Under the pieces are notes generated by a model. That model was given only the letters and a program-made list of their open reading frames with translations, did no database searches and was not told the origin of the DNA. A DNA stretch of 64,000 nucleotides from Symbiodinium natans. Its lineage: Eukaryota; Sar; Dinophyceae; Suessiales; Symbiodiniaceae. The DNA is taken from positions 1,021,629-1,085,628 of the forward strand of contig CAJNDS010000136.1 in the NCBI GenBank assembly GCA_905221605.1. The letters run 5' to 3'. Positions within the stretch are counted from its first letter, which is position 1. Each line of letters starts with the position of its first letter. Below, piece after piece: positions 44,001 through 52,122 of this stretch. A program made the translations under genes and the position numbers.

Positions 44001-45759
44001 GAGAAGTAAGGAAGGGTTTCGACTTGAGCCAAGCCAGCTGTCGAAAGGACCCTTGGACCCAATGAACCCTAAAATTGGGGTCATACACCCTAGGGTTTAG
44101 GGATTAGGGTTTAGGGCTACTGTTATCCGTATGAAAGTTTATGTACCATGCATGAACCCTTTTTAGGGCTCATTTCGTCCGCGAGGACTTCGACAAGGAC
44201 TTCATCTACGCAGCCATTGTGGAGTGGTATGGGAGCACTGAGGCCTTTACGGAGTATGTCCGTGGCCCTCTACGTGAGGAGATGCTGGGTTCCCCTACTA
44301 CCCCCCTCGAAACTACCCCCCCTAGGTTCCCCCCTTCAAACACCCCAATTAAGCTTAATTATCCCTGAATAGCGGGGAACCTAGGCGGGGGTAGTATAGA
44401 GGGGGGTAGTACCCCTAAACCCTAAACCCTAAACCCTAAACCCCAACAATAGGGGAACCCATCAAAAGGAGATGCTGGGCTCCTCGGAGCTGGAGTTTCC
44501 GGTGCAGTACCTCTTGCTTGCTGCGGGGGCACCCCTGAGCTCGAGCCTCAACGCCGTTATGGCCCTGTGGGTGGCTTAGGAGCTGAATGAGTGCACTTTA
44601 TACACTTTTTGGGATGCCAGAATCCCCCCTCTAGACCTGAAAGTGTACACTTTTGCCTAAACCCTAAAACCTGAACCCTGAACCCTAAACCCTAAAACCG
44701 CTCAGCAAGTAAGGTGGGGGGTGCACCGGCAGAGGTGGTGGCCCGGGAGGTCATGGCCTTATCCCTCGGCTTCTACCTCCTCTGGTTCTTGCCGATGCTC
44801 AAGTTCACCATTGAGCTCTCGGACCGCTTCGCGCCCCCGCGCTGGTTTTCTTGCTTCATGGACTATGTTCAGACACTTCCCTGCGAACAGGGTTTGGGGT
44901 TTAGGGCTTAGGGTTTTTGATAGGAGAAGGTCTCTTCATGAATGAATGTGTGTAGGGCTAAGGGTTTAGGGTGTAGGGGGTTACTGGTGATTTAAGGTCT
45001 CTTCCCTAAACCCTAAACTCTAAACCCTGAACTAAGGGGGGTATTGGGGGACTAATTGGTGCCAAGGTCGGCCCTCATCTTCCTCTGCTTCTTCGGGCTC
45101 TTCTACAGCGGAGACCAGATAGCAACTAGGCAGCACCTTGAGACATTTCTAACCTTTTCCCTTACGGGGTTGAGGAAGGGTCATTTTTTATGAGCCCTAA
45201 ACCCTAAACTCTAAGCCCTAAACCCTTTTGTCAGAGGCTTAAGGGGTCCAACGTAGGCAAGGGCTGCCCAGCAAGCCGGTGTGGCGGCCTGCTCCGCATG
45301 GCTCTTTCTCACGACGCGCCCGAGCTGCGCTATGCTCTCAGGGGCCTTAAGACTTAGAACAGGGTTTAGGGTTTAGGGTCTAGGGTCTAGGGTTTAGGGT
45401 GTAGGGGCCTTAATGATTAGATTAGGGCTTTGGGGGTGGTATTCTAATATAATCATAAAGGGGCCTACCATTAGTACTTATCCCGACCACTCTATGAATG
45501 CAAGTTATCCCTCTGAAAGCCACCCAAAGCTGCGGAAGTGAGCCCTTCCCGACCCAACTTGCTATACCATGGTGTTTATAAACCCTCAACCCGAACTTGC
45601 CTAAACCATATAAACCCTAAACCCTAAAGCCTAAACCCTAAACCCTACACCCTAAACCCTAAAGCCCAGAATCAGACCAGGCTCGTGTGCTGGGCGTACT
45701 GCTTCGGCGGATGGGAGCGCGTCCGCAGTTTCATCCGATCTTCTGCTCGATCTGGGTAG
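37275..45759 (+). CDS. Multi-exon multi-pass membrane protein, TIR-like motifs
   Basis: Exons read in one direction and mostly join in phase: 37275-37322 (EAFDIFLSHTWSTPGR), 38231-38320 (WKVLSLLCQSGLEFTLLCAS), about 38800-38880 and 38977-39020 (membrane segments), 39148-39214 (CDKTTCFLDVVSIHQ), 39535-39577 (VDRELMERGIYGLGG), 39846-39903 (FLRVSKELRVLWSEPYLSR), 41106-41195 (LWCVFELAAYRRANPTGRIR). Then 41873-41960 (membrane), about 43680-43735, 44186-44278 (DFIYAAIVEWYGSTEAFTEY), 44469-44576 (SSELEFPVQYLLLAAGAPL), 44702-44890, 45067-45118 and 45250-45759 (membrane, to TAG). The order FLSHTW, CFLDVVSIHQ, LWS-YLSRLWCVFE resembles a TIR-type nucleotide-binding fold fused to membrane helices. I associate the motif string with a large dinoflagellate family without a name known to me. 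Introns hold arrays, inverted-repeat elements and the CA microsatellite. The C-terminal exons are the least certain. Confidence 0.75.
39384..39478. mobile_element. Element of the AATAAGGTACCCCCTAA family (intronic)
   Basis: CTCCGAAATTAGGCGTACCT, then TACTATTTGGGGGTC, ending TTAGGGGTTCCTATTTTC. It sits between the FLDVVSIHQ and ELMERGIYG exons. Confidence 0.6.
39601..39815 (+). repeat. TTTAGGG array (intronic)
   Basis: Irregular run inside the 268-bp GC-AG intron 39578-39845 of the membrane-protein gene. Confidence 0.9.
40246..40325. mobile_element. Poly-G/poly-T hairpin element (intronic)
   Basis: AATGTTCTTCCTTATAAGGG, then AATATTGGGATTG, a T-run, a G-run and GTTCTTAAGCAAA. This is the reverse complement of the 7705 copy. 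Confidence 0.65.
40371..41086 (+). repeat. 0.7-kb CA microsatellite
   Basis: (CGCA)n, then (CA)n, (CCCACA)n, (CAGACA)n, (CACTTACA)n and (CA)n. It lies in the 1.2-kb intron between YLSR and LWCVFE. The long frames on both strands come from the repeat. Confidence 0.97.
41198..41283 (+). repeat. TTTAGGG array flanked by a 16-bp direct repeat
   Basis: AGGCACGGCTCAGGGT (41186-41201, in the exon ending FIEARL) recurs as AGGCACGGTTCAGGGT at 41281-41296. Confidence 0.9.
42229..42510. repeat. Opposed CCCTAAA and TTTAGGG arrays (intronic)
   Basis: CCCTAAA/CCCTGAA at 42229-42335 and TTTAGGG at 42392-42510, facing each other. Confidence 0.93.
43570..43632. mobile_element. Inverted-repeat element, CTACAGTT family
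   Basis: GGGACTCTACTTACCTACAG and CTGTAGGCAAAGAGAGTCCC are near-perfect inverted ends (about 23 bp) with about 20 bp between them. Confidence 0.8.
43905..44012 (+). mobile_element. Copy of the 111-bp introner-like element
   Basis: CCTTCGCCTTTAGTTGAACG, then TTTTTGGGTTTTCTTATTTT, and CTTGGATATTGGAGAAGTAA. Matches in order the intron 49747-49857. It lies in the membrane-protein gene. Confidence 0.75.
44058..44180. mobile_element. Element of the CCAAATGAACCC family with nested TTTAGGG
   Basis: GGACCCAATGAACCCTAAAA and AGGGCTCATTTCGTCC are inverted ends. Between them is a short TTTAGGG run (44091-44115). The right end abuts the acceptor of exon 44186. Confidence 0.65.
44287..44460. mobile_element. 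TIR element with nested CCCTAAA array, inside an exon
   Basis: Terminal inverted repeats GGGTTCCCCTA and TAGGGGAACCC. Inside are CTACTACCCCCCTCGAAACT, its inverse near 44385-44415, and a four-unit CCCTAAA array. AGGAGATGCTGGG flanks it at 44277-44289 and 44467-44479. Removed as the GA-AG intron 44279-44468 it restores the frame. Confidence 0.85.
45405..45495. mobile_element. Element of the AGGGGTCGGAATA family
   Basis: GGGGCCTTAATGATTAGATT, then TATAATCATAAAGGGGCCTA, ending ACTTATCCCGACCACTCTAT. Opposite orientation to the 14690 copy. Confidence 0.6.
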
Positions 45760-45947
45760 TTCGCTCAATGCGGGTTCAGGGATTTTAGGGAACCCTAAAC
45801 CCTAAACCCTAAGCCCTTATTCCTGAGGGTGCCGTATTCTACAGGGGACCCCGAAAAAGGGGGACCCTGATTTTTGAGGAACTGCCCATGTGGCTGATCA
45901 AGAGAGCGAGGAAAGACCACTGAACCTCGCAGCTACATGCATCCCAG

Positions 45948-46330
45948 ACCCCTTGGAGGATCCACAAAGTAGAAGCCCTGGGATGATACTAGCAGTCCTT
46001 AATAGGGATTTTAGTAACCCCCTATGAAGCTTATTAGAATCCCCATTAAGGTAGGTTAGTAGAAGGGGGAACATCCCAATAGAACCCCCCCAAATAGTAC
46101 CAAATCTCACCCAGCTGCGGATGGAAGGCAATTGGGATGTTCACCCTTATACGAACAGTCCTTAGTAGGGATGATCGTAGCCCCCTATGAACAATCTCTA
46201 TTCGGGACTGTTAGTAGGGGAACAGCCCAATAGAACCTCCAAATAGTACCCTCTACCACTATTGGGTCATTCTTATGAACCCTTCAGGGCATCTGCTCGT
46301 TGGATCCTCCCAAGGGGTCGGGGATCCTGT
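45948..46330. mobile_element. Composite inverted-repeat element
   Basis: Outer ends CCCAGACCCCTTGGAGGATC and GTTGGATCCTCCCAAGGGGT belong to the CTGGGAGGATCCAAA family. Inside are two diverged copies of the GGGATGTTC / GAACATCCC element seen at 20252, so one family is nested in the other. Confidence 0.7.
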
Positions 46331-46616
46331 CCCACATGAAGAGATCAAGGGCCCAGGGTTTGGGGCTTAGAGGCACCGAAAACTCCAAATCTCACCAGCT
46401 ACGGATGGAAGGCCAAGATCTACACACCCCAAACTCCGATCAATGGTCGTAAAGATCTGGATATTTCCCCAAAACAGGGGTACCCCTTTGCTCTCCCATT
46501 GAAACTCTATTCACACAAATTTTATTCTTTGGATACCCCTCAAAAAATAGAATTCCCTTTAAAGGGACCCCCAAAAGGGTACCCCTATTTTCGGCAACCC
46601 CCCATATTCAGACCTA

Positions 46617-46745
46617 AACCGTAAACCCTAAACCCTAAGCCCTAAACCCCAAACCCCAAACCCTAAACCCTAAACCCTAAAACCCAAACCCCAAACCCTA
46701 AACCCTAAACCCTAAAACCCAAACCCTAAACCCTAAACCCTAAAC
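46617..46745 (-). repeat. CCCTAAA array
   Basis: About eighteen units with CCCCAAA and AAACCCAAA variants. Confidence 0.93.
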
Positions 46746-46774
46746 CCATTTCGCCAACGTGACCTCCGCAGGCC

Positions 46775-46850
46775 TTGCAGGGCGAAGCTGGCGATCGCTT
46801 CCTTCGGCTGGTCGACGAGCGCCTGGGCCCACAGGCGCGCTCACCTGCAT
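46775..46850 (+). CDS. Possible exon between arrays
   Basis: Acceptor ctccgcag, then ALQGEAGDRFLRLVDERLGP. The mixed charged helix looks coding. It is followed by a TTTAGGG array at 46853. Function unknown. Confidence 0.45.
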
Positions 46851-46852
46851 GT

Positions 46853-46965
46853 TTTGGGTTTAGGGTTTAGGGTTTAGGGTTTAGGGTTTAGGGTTTAGGG
46901 TTTAGGGTTTAGGGTTTAGGGTTTAGGGGTTTGGGGTTTGGGGTTTGGGGTTTAAGGTTTGGGGT
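46853..46965 (+). repeat. TTTAGGG array
   Basis: About ten perfect units, then GGGGTTT variants. Confidence 0.95.
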
Positions 46966-47124
46966 GTATAAGGCTTAAGAGCTTCAGAACCTAAGGGCAT
47001 TTAAGTTTTTTCAGTTTTCAGGGTTTTACTTTCATGGCTTAGGGGTTTGAGGGTTCAGGCTTGCTCTTGCACGCTAAAACCCAAGGCACCCAGGATTTCC
47101 GGGGAGGCTAGAGTTTGGATCCTA

Positions 47125-47128
47125 ATTC

Positions 47129-47188
<60 letters not shown>

Positions 47189-47225
47189 ACCCTAAACCCT
47201 AAACCCTAAACCCTAAACCCGAACC
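47125..47225 (-). repeat. CCCTCAA / CCCTAAA array
   Basis: Nine successive CCCTCAA units followed by CCCTAAA units. Confidence 0.93.
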
Positions 47226-47244
47226 CTGAACCCGAAACCCTAAG

Positions 47245-47342
47245 ACCCTCCCTGACTCGGAGGTGGCTCCACATATTGCGGAGCTACAGCGGAGCAGGAT
47301 GGAAGTGAGCATTCACTTGGAGCTTTCGGGGGTTGAAAAAGC
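47245..47342 (+). CDS. Possible exon, unrecognised
   Basis: Frame LPDSEVAPHIAELQRSRMEV, then SIHLELSGVEKAW. Protein-like. No domain. Confidence 0.4.
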
Positions 47343-47654
47343 TTGGACACAAAGGGTTTTAGGGTTTAGGGTTCAATTAGGGTTTATAGGGCGTAGGGCT
47401 TAGGGCTTAGGGCTTAGGGTTTAGGGTTTAGGGTTCCCGGTTTTTATGGGTGGGCTTGGAAGGCCTCTCGTGCGACTGGGTGGCATCAGGCTTGCTTTGT
47501 CGAACTTTCTCCATCTTCAACAAGCTGACCCCTCTGACAGCACAACAAACCCTTGGTCTGAAAGCTACCATTCGCCAAGGTCGGCTTGAGCTTGGGTTCT
47601 GAGATTTGGGGAAGCAATCCCTGAACCCTGATCCGTTTTGCACCAATCTTTGAA

Positions 47655-47742
47655 AGGGGTTTAGTAGGGCCCCTCAAAAAAGGGGCCTACAATTGGAGGG
47701 GTTTAGTAGGGACCCCCTTTCAAAAAACGGGACTACAATTAA
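47655..47742 (+). repeat. Tandem duplication of about 42 bp
   Basis: GGGGTTTAGTAGGG-CCCC with a following CCTACAATT occurs twice in tandem. Confidence 0.75.
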
Positions 47743-47844
47743 TTAGCGGTCGAGGTAGGTCGGCATACCAATGCCAGGCCAGGCGCCCAAGAGCACGTGC
47801 AGCCTCTGTGGCAGTTGTCCGCGGGCTCAGACACAGCTTTAGGG

Positions 47845-47945
47845 GTCTTAGGGTTTAGGTGGGTTAGGGTTTAGGGTTTAGGGTGGGGTTTAGGGTTTAG
47901 GGTTGAGGGTTTAGGGTTTAGGTGGGTTAGGGTTTAGTGTAATGT
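47845..47945 (+). repeat. TTTAGGG array with GGTGGGTTAGGG variants
   Basis: Irregular units. GTTTAGGTGGGTTAGGGTTT occurs twice. Confidence 0.9.
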
Positions 47946-48049
47946 GGGCTCAGAGCTTTCAGGATTTAGACAGCTTTGCGGGGGGTTCGGAGAATCGCAG
48001 GATGAATGACGCTGATACGAATGAACGCTCCGGTCTCGGGGCCCTTTTC

Positions 48050-48187
48050 TATACACACACACACACTACAAATGATGTATACATATGTATATTATATATA
48101 TATATGTAGTTATGTATATGTATATATATATATATATGTATGTATGCATGTATGTATGTATAGACGCCAAAAAAGCACAGAATACAT

Positions 48188-48220
<33 letters not shown>

Positions 48221-48235
48221 CGTACATACATACAT
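48050..48235. repeat. TA/TG/CATA microsatellite
   Basis: (AC)n, then TATATG and TATGTATG units, then (TA)n. The tract partly reads as its own inverse, so both strands are open. Confidence 0.9.
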
Positions 48236-48518
48236 AATTCGGTGTAGTGACAGAACCGTAAACATTCAGGAAAGGCCCCCTCGAGGCGGATCAAGGTGAG
48301 CACTACAGGCCGCGCCTTTGCATCAAGATATTATTCAACCTTCTCAGACCTGCCACGCAGTCTCTGAGGACCCAGCACCATGTGCCGCCTACTCAGTTCA
48401 AGTCTGCAGTGAGGGGCCTGCACTTTAGAACCCCAATGATTGCTAGTCCTGCTGGAGTCTGCTAGACTGTTCCACGAGCAGCACGCGTCCTCTCCCCATA
48501 TCAGGAGGCACACCACAG

Positions 48519-48845
48519 ATGCATGGAGGGAAGGCGTTGCTAGCGCTAGCGAGGGTTGGGGCAGTGAGTTCACTGAATGCTTCTAACTCCCAAGGACGGG
48601 TCAGGAAGACAATGGCTGAAGACATCGAGCTGTTCAGCATAGAATGCGCTATAGGAGCGAGGATGTCCGACGCAGTGGGCAGGGGTGGAAAGGGTTGCAT
48701 CGCAATGTCTTCTCGAGCTGACGAAGATGTATGCGCGCCGCATCTTGCCATAAAAAAGGTTGCACTTGCCACGTGCTTCGGGACAAGCAGAGCAGGGCAT
48801 GTGCGCAAATACCTTTGCCGGCAGGGCATGCAAGCTGGCGCATGA
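48519..48845 (+). CDS. Open frame of 108 codons, uncertain
   Basis: ATG to TGA with ordinary composition (for example MAEDIELFSIECAIGARM). The opposite strand is equally open over 100 codons, so coding is not established. No domain. It may be 5' flank of the secreted-protein gene. Confidence 0.25.
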   Translation: MHGGKALLALARVGAVSSLNASNSQGRVRKTMAEDIELFSIECAIGARMSDAVGRGGKGCIAMSSRADEDVCAPHLAIKKVALATCFGTSRAGHVRKYLCRQGMQAGA

Positions 48846-49139
48846 GCCAGCTGAATCCCACGTCAAGCACATCCTGCACGAAGAACAGATGTCTCAACAA
48901 TCAGTTGTATGTGTTTGCCAGAATCACAGCTTGTACTAGTAGTCTTCATGCCGTGTGAACATGAACATGAGCATGTGTTATCGCAAGGCCTTGAGACAAT
49001 GTGGTTAGGCCGGTCCTCATGTTGGGTTCAAGGGTGTCCCATGTCTGATACCCAGGCTGCGCAAGACTTTGGCTTAAGCCTGAGTAGCGGTTCTGAAAGA
49101 ACTCGGAATACCATATCGCCGAGTCTCGAGACAGGCGTC

Positions 49140-51406
49140 ATGAGGCAACCGTCGGTGGTGGTCGGATGTCTTCTTCAGCTTCTATCCCTCTCCCAAGCAC
49201 ACTCTTCGCTGGAGCAGTACTACGACGCCTTTCTGCCCATCCAAAAAGCCGCCGAGGCTGAAGAAGAGATGCAGAGGAAGTCAGGCCTAGTCCAGGTTCA
49301 GGCTCAGGGAGAGCCACCGCGACCGGTGATTCCTCGCCGGTTTGGGGCCAACATGCATGTCTTCACGACCAGCATGGGCACACCCACAAAAGGCCGAGGA
49401 TACTTTGCGCAGGATGTCGACTTGAAGGCCAATAGGGTTGAAAGCCTGGCGTCTTACTTCATCCAGGGTGCAGACTCTAACATGACAACCTTGAGCATCG
49501 GAAACATGACTTGGATTGAGACTGGCGGCAACCACCCAAATTGCCGATACCTGCCGATGATGGGGCGACAGGGCTTCCATGACTTGTTTGCTTGGGCTTC
49601 GAATCCGACCCTCTCCGAGTATGCTGGGCAGCGTTCCGTCGCCGGGCGCAGCTGTGCACTCTGGCGCTTTCGATTTGGGAGCTCCGCCGTGAACCAGAGC
49701 TTGTGCACAGATGGAAACAGCCCTGTAGAGCTGAACATATCGTATCGAAACTTGCTTCGCCTTGAGTTGAACTCCAAACTTTTCGGGCTTCCTAATTTAG
49801 TACAGGAATCTTCAAGTCTAACCCTTTTTTTTCCCCTTGGGTTAGTGGAGAAGTAAGGAAACCTCTCGAGTGCGGCTGCCGTGAAGGAGTCCTTCGTCAG
49901 CTACCAGTTTGACCCGCTGAGCACTGAGGTCGACTCGAGCCTTCTCGAGAAGCCCGACATCTGTGCCTGGGTTTAGGGTTTAGGGTTTAGGGTTTAGGGT
50001 TTAGGGTTGCCGCCACGAAGCTCTAAGCCTCTATAAGCCTCTTTTTAAGCGACCAGAATGTCAAATTCAGGAAGCTAATGTTAAGAATCTGGTGTCCTTG
50101 CGGCATGAAGGCAACTTGTCTTGGGCTGCAACAGCTCCGTAACAGTCCGAACAGCAACCCTAAAGCCTAAACCCTAACAGCAACCGAGGTGATCATGTTG
50201 CCCCAGCCTGTGAGAATGGGCGCGGTGTGGAGCCTGCCGCCGTCGATGCATACGTCTTCCATCCGGGACTTTCCGCCGGGGACTACAGCATTGAGGACTC
50301 GGTAGCCCAGCGGTGCACTCTTGCCCTTTTTCTGGTTCTAGGCTCCCTTACAACAAACACAAAGAGATAAAAAAGCGCAAAGGGTACCCCATGATACTAT
50401 GGTTATTGGACCTACAGCATCGAGGATCAAAACGTGGCTGACTTGGTTGGCGATGCGCTTTTCATCTGCTTCGATGTTCTGGGAAACCAGAGCTCCTTCG
50501 CGGATCACAATTATTCACTGCTCCTGGAGTGCCATTTTGAAATATCCTGTCTGTGTTTCTTTTAAGTTCGGCGCACACTCATTCCTCACGGCCTATTCTT
50601 AGGGACTGCACTAGGCCCTACGCACTACAATCCTAAGTCCTGCCTGCTCCCAGGATCTCTCGATATTCTCTTCAAGTCTCGCCGGCCTTTGGCCAATACG
50701 CTGCATGCAATGGTTACCCCGACACCTCACCGCCAGGACCCGTGTGCCCTGGACACGACCAGCCCTAAACCTTGTGGAGCCTTACAACGACCCCAGTTGA
50801 TTTTCCCAAGGAACCCTTAGACTTCGCCTAAGACCTTGTAAGTTTGGTGGCGTTCACATACAAAAACGGGGGGTTCTTGTGGTTGAATGCCTGATGATCA
50901 AGGTGTGTCGGCGGCGACTCACGGCTGGTGGGCAAAGAAGCGCCCTTCTTCATGGGTGATGGGGAGAGCAGGTGCGCGGACAAGAGTGTCTTGGGCTTTT
51001 GGTACAGTTTGCCCAAGAGCGGCCGTTGTCCACCGCAGACAGGGCCCACGCCAAGCGCGTGGGAGACAGGATGCACCTGGTCCATCGTGAAGCGCGAGAA
51101 GACCATCAATCGGACGTGCCTCCTGGATGACCACCACTTCCTAGCAAACTGCAAGGCTGACACTTTGGGATGCTTGGGAAAGTTTTTCTTTTTTGAATAA
51201 TTTTGGGTGCTATCATCCCTAAGAAGCAGCTAGAAAATCACAACTTCTGCTAGGGTTCCAAGTTCAGAAAAAGGACATGGCCAGCAAGAGCTTTGCAAGA
51301 AGTACGGCGGCTTTGTCGGCCGCCTTTGCGTCCGAGGATCTCTCCAAAGGAGGTTGCCCCGACATCGGTGGGCCTAGCCTGGCTGATGCGACTTCTATCA
51401 TCGTGT
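49140..51406 (+). CDS. Secreted protein gene, unrecognised family
   Basis: ATG 49140 starts MRQPSVVVGCLLQLLSLSQA, a good signal peptide. The first exon runs to 49746 and contains several N-glycosylation sites (NMTTL, NMTWI, NQSL, NISY) and paired cysteines, with GRGYFAQDVDLKANRVES and CALWRFRFG. A GA-AG intron (49747-49857) joins it to NLSSAAAVKESFVSYQFDPL. Later exons: about 50070-50295 (CPCGMKATCLGLQQL to DYSIE), 50425-50560 (DQNVADLVGDALFICFDV), 50930-51185 (cysteine-rich, APFFMGDGESRCADK) and 51265-51406 (DMASKSFARSTAALSAAF, ending TAG). The 50295/50425 join is in frame. The LW...LC...LNIS layout vaguely recalls ependymin- or LolA-like secreted proteins, but this is only an impression. 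One gene from signal peptide to stop is inference. Confidence 0.65.
49747..49857 (+). mobile_element. 111-bp element acting as a GA-AG intron
   Basis: It begins GAAACTTGCTTCGCC and ends GGAGAAGTAAG. GAAAC at 49747-49751 recurs at 49858-49862. Removal gives TAT CGA AAC CTC TCG in frame. A second copy is at 43905-44012. Confidence 0.8.
49971..50005 (+). repeat. Short TTTAGGG array starting at a GT donor
   Basis: Five units directly after GCCTGG in the secreted-protein gene. The array supplies the GTTTAG donor. Confidence 0.85.
50160..50175 (-). mobile_element. 16-bp telomere-like insert with 10-bp target duplication
   Basis: CTAAAGCCTAAACCCT lies between two copies of AACAGCAACC (50150-50159 and 50176-50185) inside a coding stretch of the secreted-protein gene. 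Confidence 0.85.
50296..50424 (+). mobile_element. Inverted-repeat element acting as a GA-AG intron
   Basis: The left inner end CGGTAGCCCAGCGGTGCAC matches the TTGGTAGCCCAG family (33883-33978). Flanking repeats are GGACTACAGCATTGAGGA (50280-50297) and GGACCTACAGCATCGAGGA (50408-50426). Splicing GAG|GAC...GAG|GAT restores SIEDQNVADL. Confidence 0.8.
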
Positions 51407-51437
51407 AGGGAGTTCTGGGGCAGCCTGAGAGGGTGCT

Positions 51438-51532
51438 GTAGGGTTTAGGGTTTAGGGTTTAGGGTTTAGGGTTTAGGGTTTAGGGTTTAGGGTTTAGGGT
51501 TTAGGGTTTAGGGTTTAGGGTTTAGGGTTTAG
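51438..51532 (+). repeat. TTTAGGG array
   Basis: About thirteen perfect units downstream of the secreted-protein gene. Confidence 0.95.
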
Positions 51533-51652
51533 GGCTATGTCGAGACAGATAGTTTAAAGCTTTATCCTCTCCAGCAGATGTCTCTGGTTTTCCTTTTGTG
51601 TCCGGTATGTATGCATGCGCCTTTGAAGTAGCCGCCGGGCTTCACGCCGCGC

Positions 51653-51964
51653 ATGCTGCGGGTTCTCATTGTTTGCAACGGTAAGGATCCATGCACCTAT
51701 TACAGTATATACTTGCATTCAGGCCTATGCGCAGCTCATAAAACTAATCCAGTAGTGGCACGACATCTTTTGTATGAGCTTGCTCCACCTCCTGCCAGAG
51801 TCGCGCAATTGGTGCTCGCTGTCTGCGAGAAGTTCTACATCTGCATTCGGACACTTGGTCCTGATGCCGCGTCAAAAACAGTCTTGCTGCAGACGTGCTC
51901 AGGGCTGCGTGAGCGGTGCAGCCCAGTCACCACCATGAGAAATCAGAGAGAGAGAGAACCCTAA
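51653..51964 (+). CDS. Possible exon, unrecognised
   Basis: Frame with VARHLLYELAPPPARVAQLV and a later cysteine-containing helix-like stretch. It ends at a short CCCTAAA array (51957). Function unknown. Confidence 0.3.
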   Translation: MLRVLIVCNGKDPCTYYSIYLHSGLCAAHKTNPVVARHLLYELAPPPARVAQLVLAVCEKFYICIRTLGPDAASKTVLLQTCSGLRERCSPVTTMRNQREREP

Positions 51965-52122
51965 ACCCTAAACCCCAAACCCTAAACCCTAAACAATAAC
52001 TGCGGCTTGGTAGGTTTCCCGCTGTTGTCTGATGGTCTTTGCGATCATGGATGTCGGCTCCAAGGTTTGTTTGCTGAAGAGAGGAGTGGCTAAGCCCTCA
52101 TACAGATACTGGGTAGAGAGCC

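Noticed and set aside
48049-48303. Tyr/Ile-rich frames on both strands
   Set aside because: Products of the TA/TG microsatellite.
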